Under the pieces are notes generated by a model that was not told the DNA's origin, did not search any database, and worked only from the letters and a program-made list of their open reading frames with translations. DNA of 6,385 nucleotides, taken from an uncultured Fretibacterium sp. Its GTDB lineage: Bacteria > Synergistota > Synergistia > Synergistales > Aminobacteriaceae. Shown piece after piece: positions 1-6,385 of the stretch. The stretch spans positions 1 to 6,385 of the forward strand of contig CALCEM010000042.1 in assembly GCA_937900285.1 (NCBI GenBank), read 5' to 3'. The position numbers and the translations under genes are program-made. Position 1 is the first letter of the stretch, and the number at the start of each line of letters is the position of its first letter.

Positions 1-40
1 ATTTAAAAATAATTAAAATAATTAATTTAATTTAATTCAG

Positions 41-46
41 GGAGGT
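41..46 (+). promoter_or_regulatory. Shine-Dalgarno site of yajC
   Basis: GGAGGT lies 11 nt before the ATG of yajC and supports that start. The 40 bases before it are almost pure A/T; I see no convincing -35/-10 pair and no upstream gene end there, so the promoter of the sec operon is either outside the window or not recognisable. Confidence 0.75.
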
Positions 47-57
47 AAAAATATTAT

Positions 58-474
58 ATGGCAGAAACTACTACAGCAGTAACCCCATGCGGTGGAAGTG
101 CTCCGAGCGGATCAAGTTCAGGAAGCGGAGGAACAGGCTCAGAAGCTGGAGCTGGAGCGCAAGGCGGAATTATGGGAATGATTTTCCCTCTTGCAATATT
201 CGTTTTAATATTTTATTTTTTCATCATTCGCCCACAACGTAAACGCGATAAACAACACGCTAATATGATCGCTGGAATTAATCGCGGTGATCAAATTGTT
301 ACGGTCGGCGGATTTTTGGGAACAGTTAAAGAAGTTCGCGACGATACTTTTCAAATTGAAATTGCCGAAGGTGTAAGAGTAAGAATTTTAAAATCAGCTG
401 TCCAGACAAAACGACTTCCGCAAAATAATAATAATAATTCTGAAAAAACTCCTGAGCAGGGGGCTTCAGCTTAA
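58..474 (+). CDS. yajC: YajC, Sec translocon accessory subunit
   Basis: YajC is a small single-pass inner-membrane protein that associates with SecD and SecF at the SecYEG translocon. The 138-residue product shows the family layout: a hydrophobic segment at about residues 39-58 ending in the hallmark IIRPQRKR, then the cytoplasmic domain with the NRGDQIVTVGGFLGTV signature (about 76-91) and a short beta-rich tail. Two parts are unusual: residues 8-37 before the membrane segment are a Gly/Ser/Ala low-complexity stretch, and the C-terminus carries five Asn in a row. E. coli YajC is shorter (about 110 residues), and these two extensions account for the difference. The start is supported by GGAGGT 11 nt upstream. 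The stop codon is directly followed by the ATG of secD, so the genes are very likely co-transcribed and translationally coupled. Confidence 0.95.
   Translation: MAETTTAVTPCGGSAPSGSSSGSGGTGSEAGAGAQGGIMGMIFPLAIFVLIFYFFIIRPQRKRDKQHANMIAGINRGDQIVTVGGFLGTVKEVRDDTFQIEIAEGVRVRILKSAVQTKRLPQNNNNNSEKTPEQGASA
424..438 (+). repeat. (AAT)5 trinucleotide run inside yajC
   Basis: Five tandem AAT codons encode Asn 123-127 in the hydrophilic tail of YajC. As a triplet repeat, copy-number change would lengthen or shorten the Asn run without moving the frame, so it is not a switch. Confidence 0.8.
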
Positions 475-1863
475 ATGATTCGTAATGATAGGCTGCGCTT
501 ATGGCTAGTGTTAATAGTCGTGGCTGCAGCGTTGGCTTATTCTTGGCCTATAGTTGGTAAATTAAATTTAGGTTTGGATTTAAAGGGCGGAGCGCATATA
601 GTTTTGCAAGCTAAGGACACGCCGGAAAATCCTTTGCGCGATGACAGTATTGACAGATTGCTCGCTGTTTTACGTAACAGAATAGATCAATACGGAGTCG
701 CAGAACCTATTATACAAAAAAGCGGTTCGGATCGGATTATAGTAGATTTGCCCGGCATTCAGGACCCTGCGGCAGCTCTCGAATTAATTGGGCGTACTGC
801 TCAAATGGATTTTAGGGAGGTAATTGATTCAAGCGGAACACCTCCGCCTCCTCCAATCAGAAGCAATTATGATGATGATATTCAATTTGTGAACGCTCAA
901 GAACGTTGGCAAAATGTAATAAATCAATTGAGTAACGCAAGTGCTGATTATATTGCGCGGGCTGAAAAAATTCCCGGTTCGATTGTAGCACCTGCAGAAG
1001 AGTCAGGGAGATTTTATTTGCTGGGAGAAGTTTTATTATCCGGTAAAGACCTAGAAAACGCAGGAGTCGCTCCGGACAGTTTAGGGCGCATGGGCGTTTC
1101 ATTGTCGTTTAATTCGAATGGAGCAAAATTATTTGAAGAGGCTACGGCTAAATTAGTCGGCAAACAAATAGCAATCGTGCTCGATAATGTCGTAATTTCT
1201 GCGCCGGTTGTTCAAGATAGAATTTCAGGCGGGCAGGCTCAAATAACCGGAAGATTTTCAAATGATGAGGCCGCAAGATTAGCAATAATGTTAAAAGCCG
1301 GTGCTCTTCCTGTTGCTGTTGAAATTGCGGAAAATAGGTCGGTCGGTCCGAGTTTGGGAGCAGATTCAGTCAGGCAAGGTCTCGAAGCTGGATTATTTGG
1401 CGCAGGAATGGTTTTAATTTTCATGTTGCTTTACTATCAGTTCAGAGGTTTGGCGGCGGATTTGGCTTTAATTGTGACGATATTATTAATTTTTGCCGGG
1501 CTGATTGCGTTTAAAGCGACCTTAACACTTCCGGGAATTGCAGGAATAATTTTAACGCTCGGAATGGCGGTCGATGGAAACGTTTTAATTTATGAAAGAG
1601 TTCGCGAAGAACGTAACGCTGGAAAAACTCCGGCAGCTGCATTAGAATCAGGATTCAGAAAAGCTCTCGTTACAATTTTGGACTCAAATATTACGACTTT
1701 AATTGCTGCGTTAGTATTATTTTATTTTGGTTCTGGATCGGTCAGGGGTTTCGGCGTAACTTTATCGATCGGACTTGTGGCGAGCGTCTTCGCAAATATC
1801 GTTGTGACTCGTGCTATTTTGCAATTATTCATACGCAATAAAATTAAAGGAGGGGCAAAATAA
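475..1863 (+). CDS. secD: SecD, protein translocase subunit
   Basis: SecD forms the SecDF complex with SecF; it is an RND-superfamily membrane protein that uses the proton-motive force to help pull preproteins out of SecYEG. Visible family features in order: N-terminal membrane segment (about residues 9-26); LGLDLKGGAHIVL (32-44); the periplasmic P1 region with VLRNRIDQYGVAEPIIQ; a later block with GKQIAIVLDNVVISAPVV; then five C-terminal membrane segments. The fourth membrane segment overall carries GMAVDGNVLIYERVREE, with Asp367 equivalent to the proton-pathway Asp of E. coli SecD. At 462 residues it is shorter than E. coli SecD (615), as is common outside Proteobacteria because the P1 domain is smaller. 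A short Pro run (TPPPPP) lies in P1. The ATG directly follows the yajC stop, with a CAGGGGG Shine-Dalgarno site inside the end of yajC. Confidence 0.97.
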   Translation: MIRNDRLRLWLVLIVVAAALAYSWPIVGKLNLGLDLKGGAHIVLQAKDTPENPLRDDSIDRLLAVLRNRIDQYGVAEPIIQKSGSDRIIVDLPGIQDPAAALELIGRTAQMDFREVIDSSGTPPPPPIRSNYDDDIQFVNAQERWQNVINQLSNASADYIARAEKIPGSIVAPAEESGRFYLLGEVLLSGKDLENAGVAPDSLGRMGVSLSFNSNGAKLFEEATAKLVGKQIAIVLDNVVISAPVVQDRISGGQAQITGRFSNDEAARLAIMLKAGALPVAVEIAENRSVGPSLGADSVRQGLEAGLFGAGMVLIFMLLYYQFRGLAADLALIVTILLIFAGLIAFKATLTLPGIAGIILTLGMAVDGNVLIYERVREERNAGKTPAAALESGFRKALVTILDSNITTLIAALVLFYFGSGSVRGFGVTLSIGLVASVFANIVVTRAILQLFIRNKIKGGAK

Positions 1864-1864
1864 T

Positions 1865-2731
1865 ATGGCAAGTTTAAATTTAAATATTAATTTCATGAAA
1901 GGCCGTAAATTAGCCCTCCTGATAAGCTGTGTTTTAGTAATAGCGAGTTTATATTTATTGTTCACGAAGGGTTTAAATTTGGGAATTGATTTCACCGGCG
2001 GAAATGTTATACAGATTGAATTTGAAAAACGTCCGGAAATTTCAACGGTGAGAGACGTAATTTCTAAAATAGTAGCGCGTGAAGCAATGATCCAGAATTT
2101 TGGCGAAAAAGGCATAATAATCCGCACTAACGAAGACACCGAAGAAAGTCGCGAAAAAGTTGTAGCAGCATTAAATAAAAATTTTTCTGACATGAAAGTA
2201 ACAGGCTTTGAAAAAGTTGGCCCGGTTGTTGGCGGAGAATTGCGGAGGCAGGCATTTATAGGCGTTTCAATTGCTTTAATTGCGATTTTAATTTATATAA
2301 CGTTACGTTTTCAATTTAGATTTGCAGTTGTCAGCGTAGTGCCTTTAGTTCATGATGTAATAATTGCGTTAGGATTTTTCAGCCTTACTCAGATGGAAAT
2401 TTCTTCATCATTTATCGCGGCAATTTTGACTATAGTTGGATATTCGCTGAATAACACAATTATAATTTTGGATCGTGTTCGCGAAAATTGGCACACTCTT
2501 AACCGCGATGGTGTTGAACTTTTAGTGAATAAATCTTTAAATCAAACTTTAACCAGGACGATTAACACGACATTAACGACATTATTTCCTGTTATAGCTT
2601 TATGTGTATGGGGCGGGCCTGTTTTAATGGCATTTAGTTACGCTATGTTAATTGGAATTATTGCGGGTACATGGAGTTCGATGTTTGTCGCGACTGGTTT
2701 ATTGGTTGAATGGCAGGGCATGAAAGAGTAA
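1865..2731 (+). CDS. secF: SecF, protein translocase subunit
   Basis: SecF is the second half of the SecDF pump. The 288-residue product has an N-terminal membrane segment (about 14-32), the periplasmic entry motif GLNLGIDFTGGNVIQIEF, the GPVVGGELRRQA motif before the C-terminal membrane block, and VGYSLNNTIIILDRVREN in the fourth membrane segment. Arg231 sits 34 residues after Asn197, the same spacing as Asp213-Arg247 in E. coli SecF, so the alignment is firm and the expected Asp is Asn here (codon AAC). I chose the ATG at 1865 because AGGAGG (1848-1853) lies 11 nt upstream and the protein then begins as normal SecFs do; an in-frame GTG at 1811 would overlap secD by 53 nt and add an implausible N-terminus. 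The gene is 1 nt after secD and is the last gene of the operon. Confidence 0.97.
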   Translation: MASLNLNINFMKGRKLALLISCVLVIASLYLLFTKGLNLGIDFTGGNVIQIEFEKRPEISTVRDVISKIVAREAMIQNFGEKGIIIRTNEDTEESREKVVAALNKNFSDMKVTGFEKVGPVVGGELRRQAFIGVSIALIAILIYITLRFQFRFAVVSVVPLVHDVIIALGFFSLTQMEISSSFIAAILTIVGYSLNNTIIILDRVRENWHTLNRDGVELLVNKSLNQTLTRTINTTLTTLFPVIALCVWGGPVLMAFSYAMLIGIIAGTWSSMFVATGLLVEWQGMKE

Positions 2732-2761
2732 TTTTAAATCAGTATAAACAATAAAAAAATT

Positions 2762-2811
2762 TTCCGGGAGCTTTAATAATTTTTTATTAATTTATTAGTT
2801 CTCGGAATTTT
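2762..2811 (+). terminator. Hairpin after the sec operon, probable terminator
   Basis: TTCCGGGAGCT (2762-2772) pairs with AGTTCTCGGAA (2797-2807) as an 11-bp stem including two G-U pairs, with an A/T-rich loop of 24 nt. Four T follow directly (2808-2811), and an A run (2753-2759) precedes the stem, so it could also work on the opposite strand. The T tract is short and the loop large, so efficiency is uncertain. Confidence 0.55.
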
Positions 2812-2813
2812 CG

Positions 2814-2849
2814 TATAATTTTAAGTTGAAAGGCGGTTGAAAAATTTTG
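2814..2849 (+). promoter_or_regulatory. Promoter-like box, Shine-Dalgarno site and TTG start of cassette A
   Basis: A perfect -10 hexamer TATAAT is at 2814-2819; no good -35 is visible at the usual distance. AAAGGCGG (2829-2836) is a strong Shine-Dalgarno match placed 10 nt before a TTG at 2847. The block AAAGGCGGTTGAAAA recurs exactly at 6093-6107 before cassette B, again followed by TTTTG, which argues that it is a functional 5' module and not chance. The promoter part is less certain than the ribosome-binding part. Confidence 0.5.
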
Positions 2850-3014
2850 AGTCTTAATTTCGGACGCACGGACATAATGGATCAGGGATCAGGGATCAGG
2901 GATCAGGGATCAGGGATCAGGGAAAATATTTCAATATGTCGAAGGCTGGAAAGGTGTAACATTAATTTTATATTTGTCATTTGTTTTAATGTCATATGTT
3001 ATCGTTTATGTTGA
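2847..3014 (+). other. Leader reading frame through array A (OFF-phase start segment)
   Basis: Reading from the TTG at 2847, which has the AAAGGCGG site 10 nt upstream, gives about ten residues, an in-frame ATG at 2877, two rounds of the heptapeptide DQGSGIR encoded by the heptamer array, and then an unrelated tail ending at TGA 3012-3014 (55 residues in all). I read it as the 5' part of the downstream membrane-protein gene, which is thrown out of frame by the current repeat number, and not as an independent small protein. Losing one 7-bp copy or gaining two would fuse this start to the gene body. Confidence 0.6.
2879..2923 (+). repeat. Heptanucleotide tandem array A, (GGATCAG)6.4
   Basis: Six perfect head-to-tail copies of GGATCAG plus GGA, with no mismatches, begin two bases into the ATG at 2877. 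There are no spacers, so this is not CRISPR. All three forward frames lack stop codons and encode the same circular heptapeptide (DQGSGIR), while the reverse strand meets TGA. Since 7 is not a multiple of 3, each copy gained or lost moves the frame of the following gene by one base. Each unit also contains a GATC site. Confidence 0.97.
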
Positions 3015-4449
3015 CGTTTCTGATAAAAAATATTTTGTTTCAGCTTTAGAATTTTTTCTGATTGTCTCTGCTTACTATTCACCAAAAATTTTAAGATCAG
3101 CACGCAAAATTAATATAAATCATTCGGAATCAAGTTTAAATATTTCGTTCTGGAAAATTTTCATAATCACATTAAGTATTTTATTAATAATTTATATAGC
3201 ACGTTATCCGGGAAGTTTTTCGCCAGATTCGGTAAATCAATATAAACAAGCTGTAACAGAAAATTTTAATGACCATCATCCCGTTTTACACACTTTATTT
3301 GCTTTTTATTTGCCGCTCAAATTATTTAACGGTTGGTTAGGTTCAATATTTCTATTTCAAATATTATTTTTTGCGGTTTCAATTTCATATACTTTCAGCG
3401 TAATTATTAAATATTCAGCTCCAAAAAAATTTATTATTTTGATATATTTATATATTATTCTGAATCCCTTTACTCACTCTATAATTACTTATCCATGGAA
3501 AGATGTATCATTCTCAATTACGGCCATGTTAGCAATTACGTTTAACGCAGAAATTTATTTAACGCGAGGTGAGTGGCTTAAAAATTTATTTAACGCGATT
3601 TTATATATTTTAATTATTTCGGCGTGCACGATTTTCAGACATAACGCAATTTTATTCACGTTGCCATTATTTTTTATTCTGCCGTATTTTGTAAATAAAA
3701 GATTTGTAATTTTATTATTTGCTGCGTTCTTGAGCGTAATATTTTTAATTCGTTATCCAGTTTATGAAAAATTAAATGTTAAATTCCCAACTGGCAGAGT
3801 AGTAGAAATTACAGGGCTTCCACTTTCAATTATAGGCAGTGCGGTGGTAAGAAATCCCGAAAAATTATCAAATGAAGTTTTAAATTTTGCACACAGAATT
3901 TTATCTCAAGATATGTGGGAAAAAAATTTTAAATTCAAAGACGGTTACAACTCCACCAAATGGCGTGGCGCAAATAATAAATTTATAGAGCAAGCCGGTT
4001 GGCAAAAAGTTTTAAATGTCATGTTTAAATGTTTTATACAAGCTCCGAAGGCTTCTTTAATGGGTTTATTAGGTTTAACTGATCTAGTATTTGGGATTTT
4101 AGGACCTTCAGAAGGAGCATTCAGCTCTGGAATAATCGAAAATGATCAGGGCATCGAATATCATGGAATTAAAATTTTAAATCGCATCATGAATTTTTAT
4201 AACAAATTAATTATTGCGTTTATAAAATACCCTTTTTGGAGCATAGGTTTTATAAATCTTGTCATTTTAATTTTTCTGCTTGCAAAATTTACGTTTAAAA
4301 AATTTATATTTGTGTTGCCTTTATATATGTATAATTTCGGCACGATGTTATTATTGACTGGAAATGATATACGTTTTTTTTATTGCTCATTCCTGGTAAT
4401 GCCGATTATATTATTTATAATATTGCGTGATGAGGAGGCTATCTCATGA
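2974..4449 (+). CDS. Polytopic membrane protein, putative GT-C/DUF6020-like glycosyltransferase (phase-variable)
   Basis: This is a multi-spanning membrane protein with roughly ten hydrophobic segments. Motifs visible after the first long loop are YPGSFSPDS (residues 78-86), DHHP (100-103), YPWKD (173-177) and FRHN (221-224), a pattern I associate with DUF6020-type GT-C glycosyltransferases; the loop Asp of SPDS would be the candidate catalytic residue. A role in moving sugar from a lipid carrier to a surface glycan is inference. The 5' end is not settled. The coding frame is open back to 2878, just after TAA 2875-2877, and that stretch encodes plausible protein (KIFQYVEGWKG then a full first membrane segment) but has no ATG, GTG or TTG before TTG 2974. 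TTG 2974 and ATG 2989 lack a well-placed Shine-Dalgarno site and would cut into the first membrane segment. The true start is probably TTG 2847 or ATG 2877, across heptamer array A and out of frame in this copy. Confidence 0.8.
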   Translation: MSFVLMSYVIVYVDVSDKKYFVSALEFFLIVSAYYSPKILRSARKININHSESSLNISFWKIFIITLSILLIIYIARYPGSFSPDSVNQYKQAVTENFNDHHPVLHTLFAFYLPLKLFNGWLGSIFLFQILFFAVSISYTFSVIIKYSAPKKFIILIYLYIILNPFTHSIITYPWKDVSFSITAMLAITFNAEIYLTRGEWLKNLFNAILYILIISACTIFRHNAILFTLPLFFILPYFVNKRFVILLFAAFLSVIFLIRYPVYEKLNVKFPTGRVVEITGLPLSIIGSAVVRNPEKLSNEVLNFAHRILSQDMWEKNFKFKDGYNSTKWRGANNKFIEQAGWQKVLNVMFKCFIQAPKASLMGLLGLTDLVFGILGPSEGAFSSGIIENDQGIEYHGIKILNRIMNFYNKLIIAFIKYPFWSIGFINLVILIFLLAKFTFKKFIFVLPLYMYNFGTMLLLTGNDIRFFYCSFLVMPIILFIILRDEEAIS

Positions 4450-5999
4450 AAAAAATTTTAATCATCGGTGCAGGCCCTGCAGGTTTAACAGCAGGTTACG
4501 AATTATTAAAAAAATCTCGCGACTATGAAATTACTATTTTTGAAGAAAGCAATTACATGGGAGGAATTTCCAGAACCGTAAATTATAAAAATAATCGCAT
4601 GGATATGGGCGGACATAGATTTTTTTCAAAAGTTCAGGAGGTTAACGACTGGTGGCAGAATTTAATGCCTAAACAAGGCGCTTTACCTTTGGACGATAAA
4701 ATTTTAAACAGAACTTCAACCATAAATCCAGGAGGCCCAGACCCCGATAAAATTGATCGCGTCATGTTAATCCGTAACAGATTGTCAAGAATTTTATTTA
4801 ACGGGAAATTTTTTGATTATCCTGTATCGCTGAAACTCGACACAATTAAAAATATGGGATTAATTACGACTTTTATAGCCGGCTTAAGTTATATCAAGAG
4901 CGCAATTTTTAAACGTCCTGAAAATTCTCTTGAGGATTTTTATATAAATAGATTCGGTAAAAAATTATATTCAATGTTCTTTGAAAATTACACGTTTAAT
5001 TTATGGGGCAGACATCCTCGTAATATTTCGCCGGAATGGGGCGCGCAACGGGTTAAAGGTTTATCGATCAGCGCAATTATAAAAGATATTTTCGGAAAAA
5101 TTTTTAACGTAAAATCCCGCAAAATCGAAACTTCTTTAATTGAGGAGTTCGCTTATCCAAAATTAGGACCCGGCCAATTATGGGAGATCACAGCAGATGA
5201 AATTTTGAAAATGGGCGGAAAAATTATAACCGGTGCTAAAGTCATAAAATTAATTAAGAACGAACAAAATATTTTAATCGGACTCGAATACGAAAAGGAC
5301 GGAAATATTTTTAACGAGTCTGGAAATTTTGTAATTTCATCGATGCCCTTAAAAGATTTAATTTCAGGTCTGAACGATGTCCCGGAAAATATTTATAAAA
5401 TTGCTGCCGGTTTGCCTTATCGCGATTATATGACGGCTGGAGTTTTGTTGAAGCACTTAAATTTAAAGAATCAGACAAAAATTAAAACAATTAATAATAT
5501 TACGCCGGATAATTGGATTTATGTGCATGATAAGACCGTGAAAATGGGTCGCATTCAAATTTTTAATAATTGGTCGCCGTATTTGGTAAACGATATTAAT
5601 AATACGATTTGGATCGGACTTGAATATTTTTGCAACGAGGGCGATGAATTATGGTCGATGTCAAATGAAAATTTTGCGAAAATGGCCATTAACGAGTTAT
5701 TAAAAATGAATTTGATTAATAATTTAAATGACGTTTTAGATTCTCACGTTGAACGAGTTAAAAAAGCATATCCCGCATATTTTGACACTTACGAAAATAT
5801 TAACGAGCTGCGGAATTATTTAGACGGCATAAAAAATTTATTTTGCATTGGCCGGAATGGTCAGCACCGTTATAATAATATTGATCATTCGATGTGTACG
5901 GCGTTCGAAGCTGTTAAAAATATTTTGGCTGGGAATTTCGATAAATCTAATATTTGGAGCGTCAACACTGAAAAGGAATATCACGAAACTAAAAATTAA
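4446..5999 (+). CDS. FAD-dependent oxidoreductase, amine oxidase/UDP-galactopyranose mutase-like
   Basis: The 517-residue product begins with a Rossmann dinucleotide-binding motif, GAGPAG (residues 8-13), with Glu33/Glu34 at the end of the second strand to hold the FAD ribose. GGISRT (39-44) and MDMGGHRFF (52-60) follow, the latter typical of the flavin amine oxidase/protoporphyrinogen oxidase/UGM superfamily. Near the C-terminus, IGRNGQHRYNNID (468-480) followed by a helix resembles the FAD-contacting end of UGM-like enzymes. It is longer than bacterial Glf (about 370-390 residues), so I do not call it glf; the substrate is unknown. Its setting between two glycosyltransferase genes suggests modification of a sugar or lipid-linked glycan precursor. 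Its ATG overlaps the stop of the preceding gene (ATGA), with GAGGAGG (4432-4438) 7 nt upstream, so translation is probably coupled to the phase-variable gene before it. Confidence 0.85.
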   Translation: MKKILIIGAGPAGLTAGYELLKKSRDYEITIFEESNYMGGISRTVNYKNNRMDMGGHRFFSKVQEVNDWWQNLMPKQGALPLDDKILNRTSTINPGGPDPDKIDRVMLIRNRLSRILFNGKFFDYPVSLKLDTIKNMGLITTFIAGLSYIKSAIFKRPENSLEDFYINRFGKKLYSMFFENYTFNLWGRHPRNISPEWGAQRVKGLSISAIIKDIFGKIFNVKSRKIETSLIEEFAYPKLGPGQLWEITADEILKMGGKIITGAKVIKLIKNEQNILIGLEYEKDGNIFNESGNFVISSMPLKDLISGLNDVPENIYKIAAGLPYRDYMTAGVLLKHLNLKNQTKIKTINNITPDNWIYVHDKTVKMGRIQIFNNWSPYLVNDINNTIWIGLEYFCNEGDELWSMSNENFAKMAINELLKMNLINNLNDVLDSHVERVKKAYPAYFDTYENINELRNYLDGIKNLFCIGRNGQHRYNNIDHSMCTAFEAVKNILAGNFDKSNIWSVNTEKEYHETKN

Positions 6000-6009
6000 T
6001 TTATAATTC

Positions 6010-6078
6010 GAGGGCTTTAACTTTTATTTTAATAATTTTAATATTTAATATTTTAAGGCTCTCAGATTTTATTTTTTT
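6010..6078 (+). terminator. Hairpin after cassette A, probable rho-independent terminator
   Basis: GAGGGCTTTAA (6010-6020) pairs with TTAAGGCTCTC (6053-6063) as an 11-bp stem with two G-U pairs, followed by a T-rich tract (6066-6078) including seven T in a row. The 32-nt loop is A/T-rich and may fold further. It lies 10 nt past the oxidoreductase stop and separates the two cassettes. Confidence 0.65.
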
Positions 6079-6079
6079 A

Positions 6080-6109
6080 TATAAATAATTTTAAAGGCGG
6101 TTGAAAATT

Positions 6110-6112
<3 letters not shown>
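6080..6112 (+). promoter_or_regulatory. Promoter-like box, Shine-Dalgarno site and TTG start of cassette B
   Basis: A -10-like TATAAA (6080-6085) lies in A/T-rich DNA with no clear -35. AAAGGCGG (6093-6100) is placed 9 nt before the TTG at 6110; another in-frame TTG at 6101 is too close to the Shine-Dalgarno site to be favoured. The block matches that of cassette A at 2829-2849 except for one A fewer in the A run. The promoter call is weak; the ribosome-binding call is stronger. Confidence 0.45.

Positions 6113-6385
<273 letters not shown>

Noticed and set aside
857..1102. Open frame on the minus strand inside secD
   Set aside because: It is fully inside the strongly conserved secD coding region, has no recognisable domain or start signal, and looks like a shadow of the real gene.
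1239..1424. Short minus-strand open frame inside secD
   Set aside because: It overlaps conserved SecD motifs in another frame and has no independent support.
1811..1864. GTG at 1811 as the start of secF
   Set aside because: It would overlap secD by 53 nt and add an unusual N-terminus; ATG 1865 has a strong AGGAGG site 11 nt upstream and gives a normal SecF start.
1825..2193. Minus-strand open frame across the secD end and secF start
   Set aside because: It is antisense to two well-supported genes and its product has no recognisable features.
2879..2923. Arrays A and B as CRISPR or as an integration or transposon end
   Set aside because: The units are 7 bp, perfectly tandem and without spacers; no cas, integrase or transposase gene and no flanking inverted repeats are visible.
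4374..4381. Run of eight T in the membrane-protein gene as another phase-variable tract
   Set aside because: Runs of this length are expected in DNA this rich in A/T; it lies near the 3' end of the gene and the frame is intact, so there is no positive sign of a switch.
4446..5999. Naming the FAD enzyme glf (UDP-galactopyranose mutase)
   Set aside because: It is about 130 residues longer than typical bacterial Glf and carries an MGGHRFF-type motif shared by wider amine oxidase/protoporphyrinogen oxidase-like families; the substrate cannot be read from the sequence.

Overview
The window looks like AT-rich chromosomal DNA from an anaerobic, Gram-negative-type bacterium. The separate yajC-secD-secF order and the wording of the SecD motifs remind me of Synergistota (Synergistaceae-like gut or rumen lineages). 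That is pattern memory, not a search, and I hold it at about 0.5-0.6. All genes are on the + strand.

Positions 58-2731 hold a tight housekeeping operon: yajC, secD (its ATG directly follows the yajC stop) and secF (1 nt after secD). Together they encode the SecDF-YajC accessory complex of the Sec translocon, which uses the proton gradient to drive late steps of protein export. SecF has Asn at a position where the family usually has a functionally important Asp.

After a hairpin at about 2762-2807 the content changes to cell-surface carbohydrate genes built as cassettes. Cassette A (about 2814-5999) has a -10-like box, a strong Shine-Dalgarno block (AAAGGCGG), a TTG start candidate and an array of 6.4 copies of the heptamer GGATCAG. 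These are followed by a polytopic GT-C/DUF6020-like putative glycosyltransferase and an overlapping FAD-dependent oxidoreductase of the UDP-galactopyranose mutase/amine oxidase type. Cassette B (about 6080 to the end) repeats the plan: hairpin, the same Shine-Dalgarno block, TTG start, 7.3 copies of the heptamer AGGAGTC, then a family 2 glycosyltransferase cut by the window edge.

The main discovery candidate is that both heptamer arrays sit between a good translation start and the gene body, and in both cases the gene body is out of frame with that start. A heptamer changes the frame by one base per copy gained or lost, and both arrays are free of stop codons in all three forward frames. Neither gene body has an upstream in-frame start of its own. 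This is the expected layout of translational ON/OFF phase variation by slipped-strand mispairing, here applied to at least two independent surface-glycan cassettes sharing a common 5' module. As sequenced, both switches read OFF. Array A would be ON at 5 or 8 full copies (6 now) and array B at 5 or 8 (7 now).
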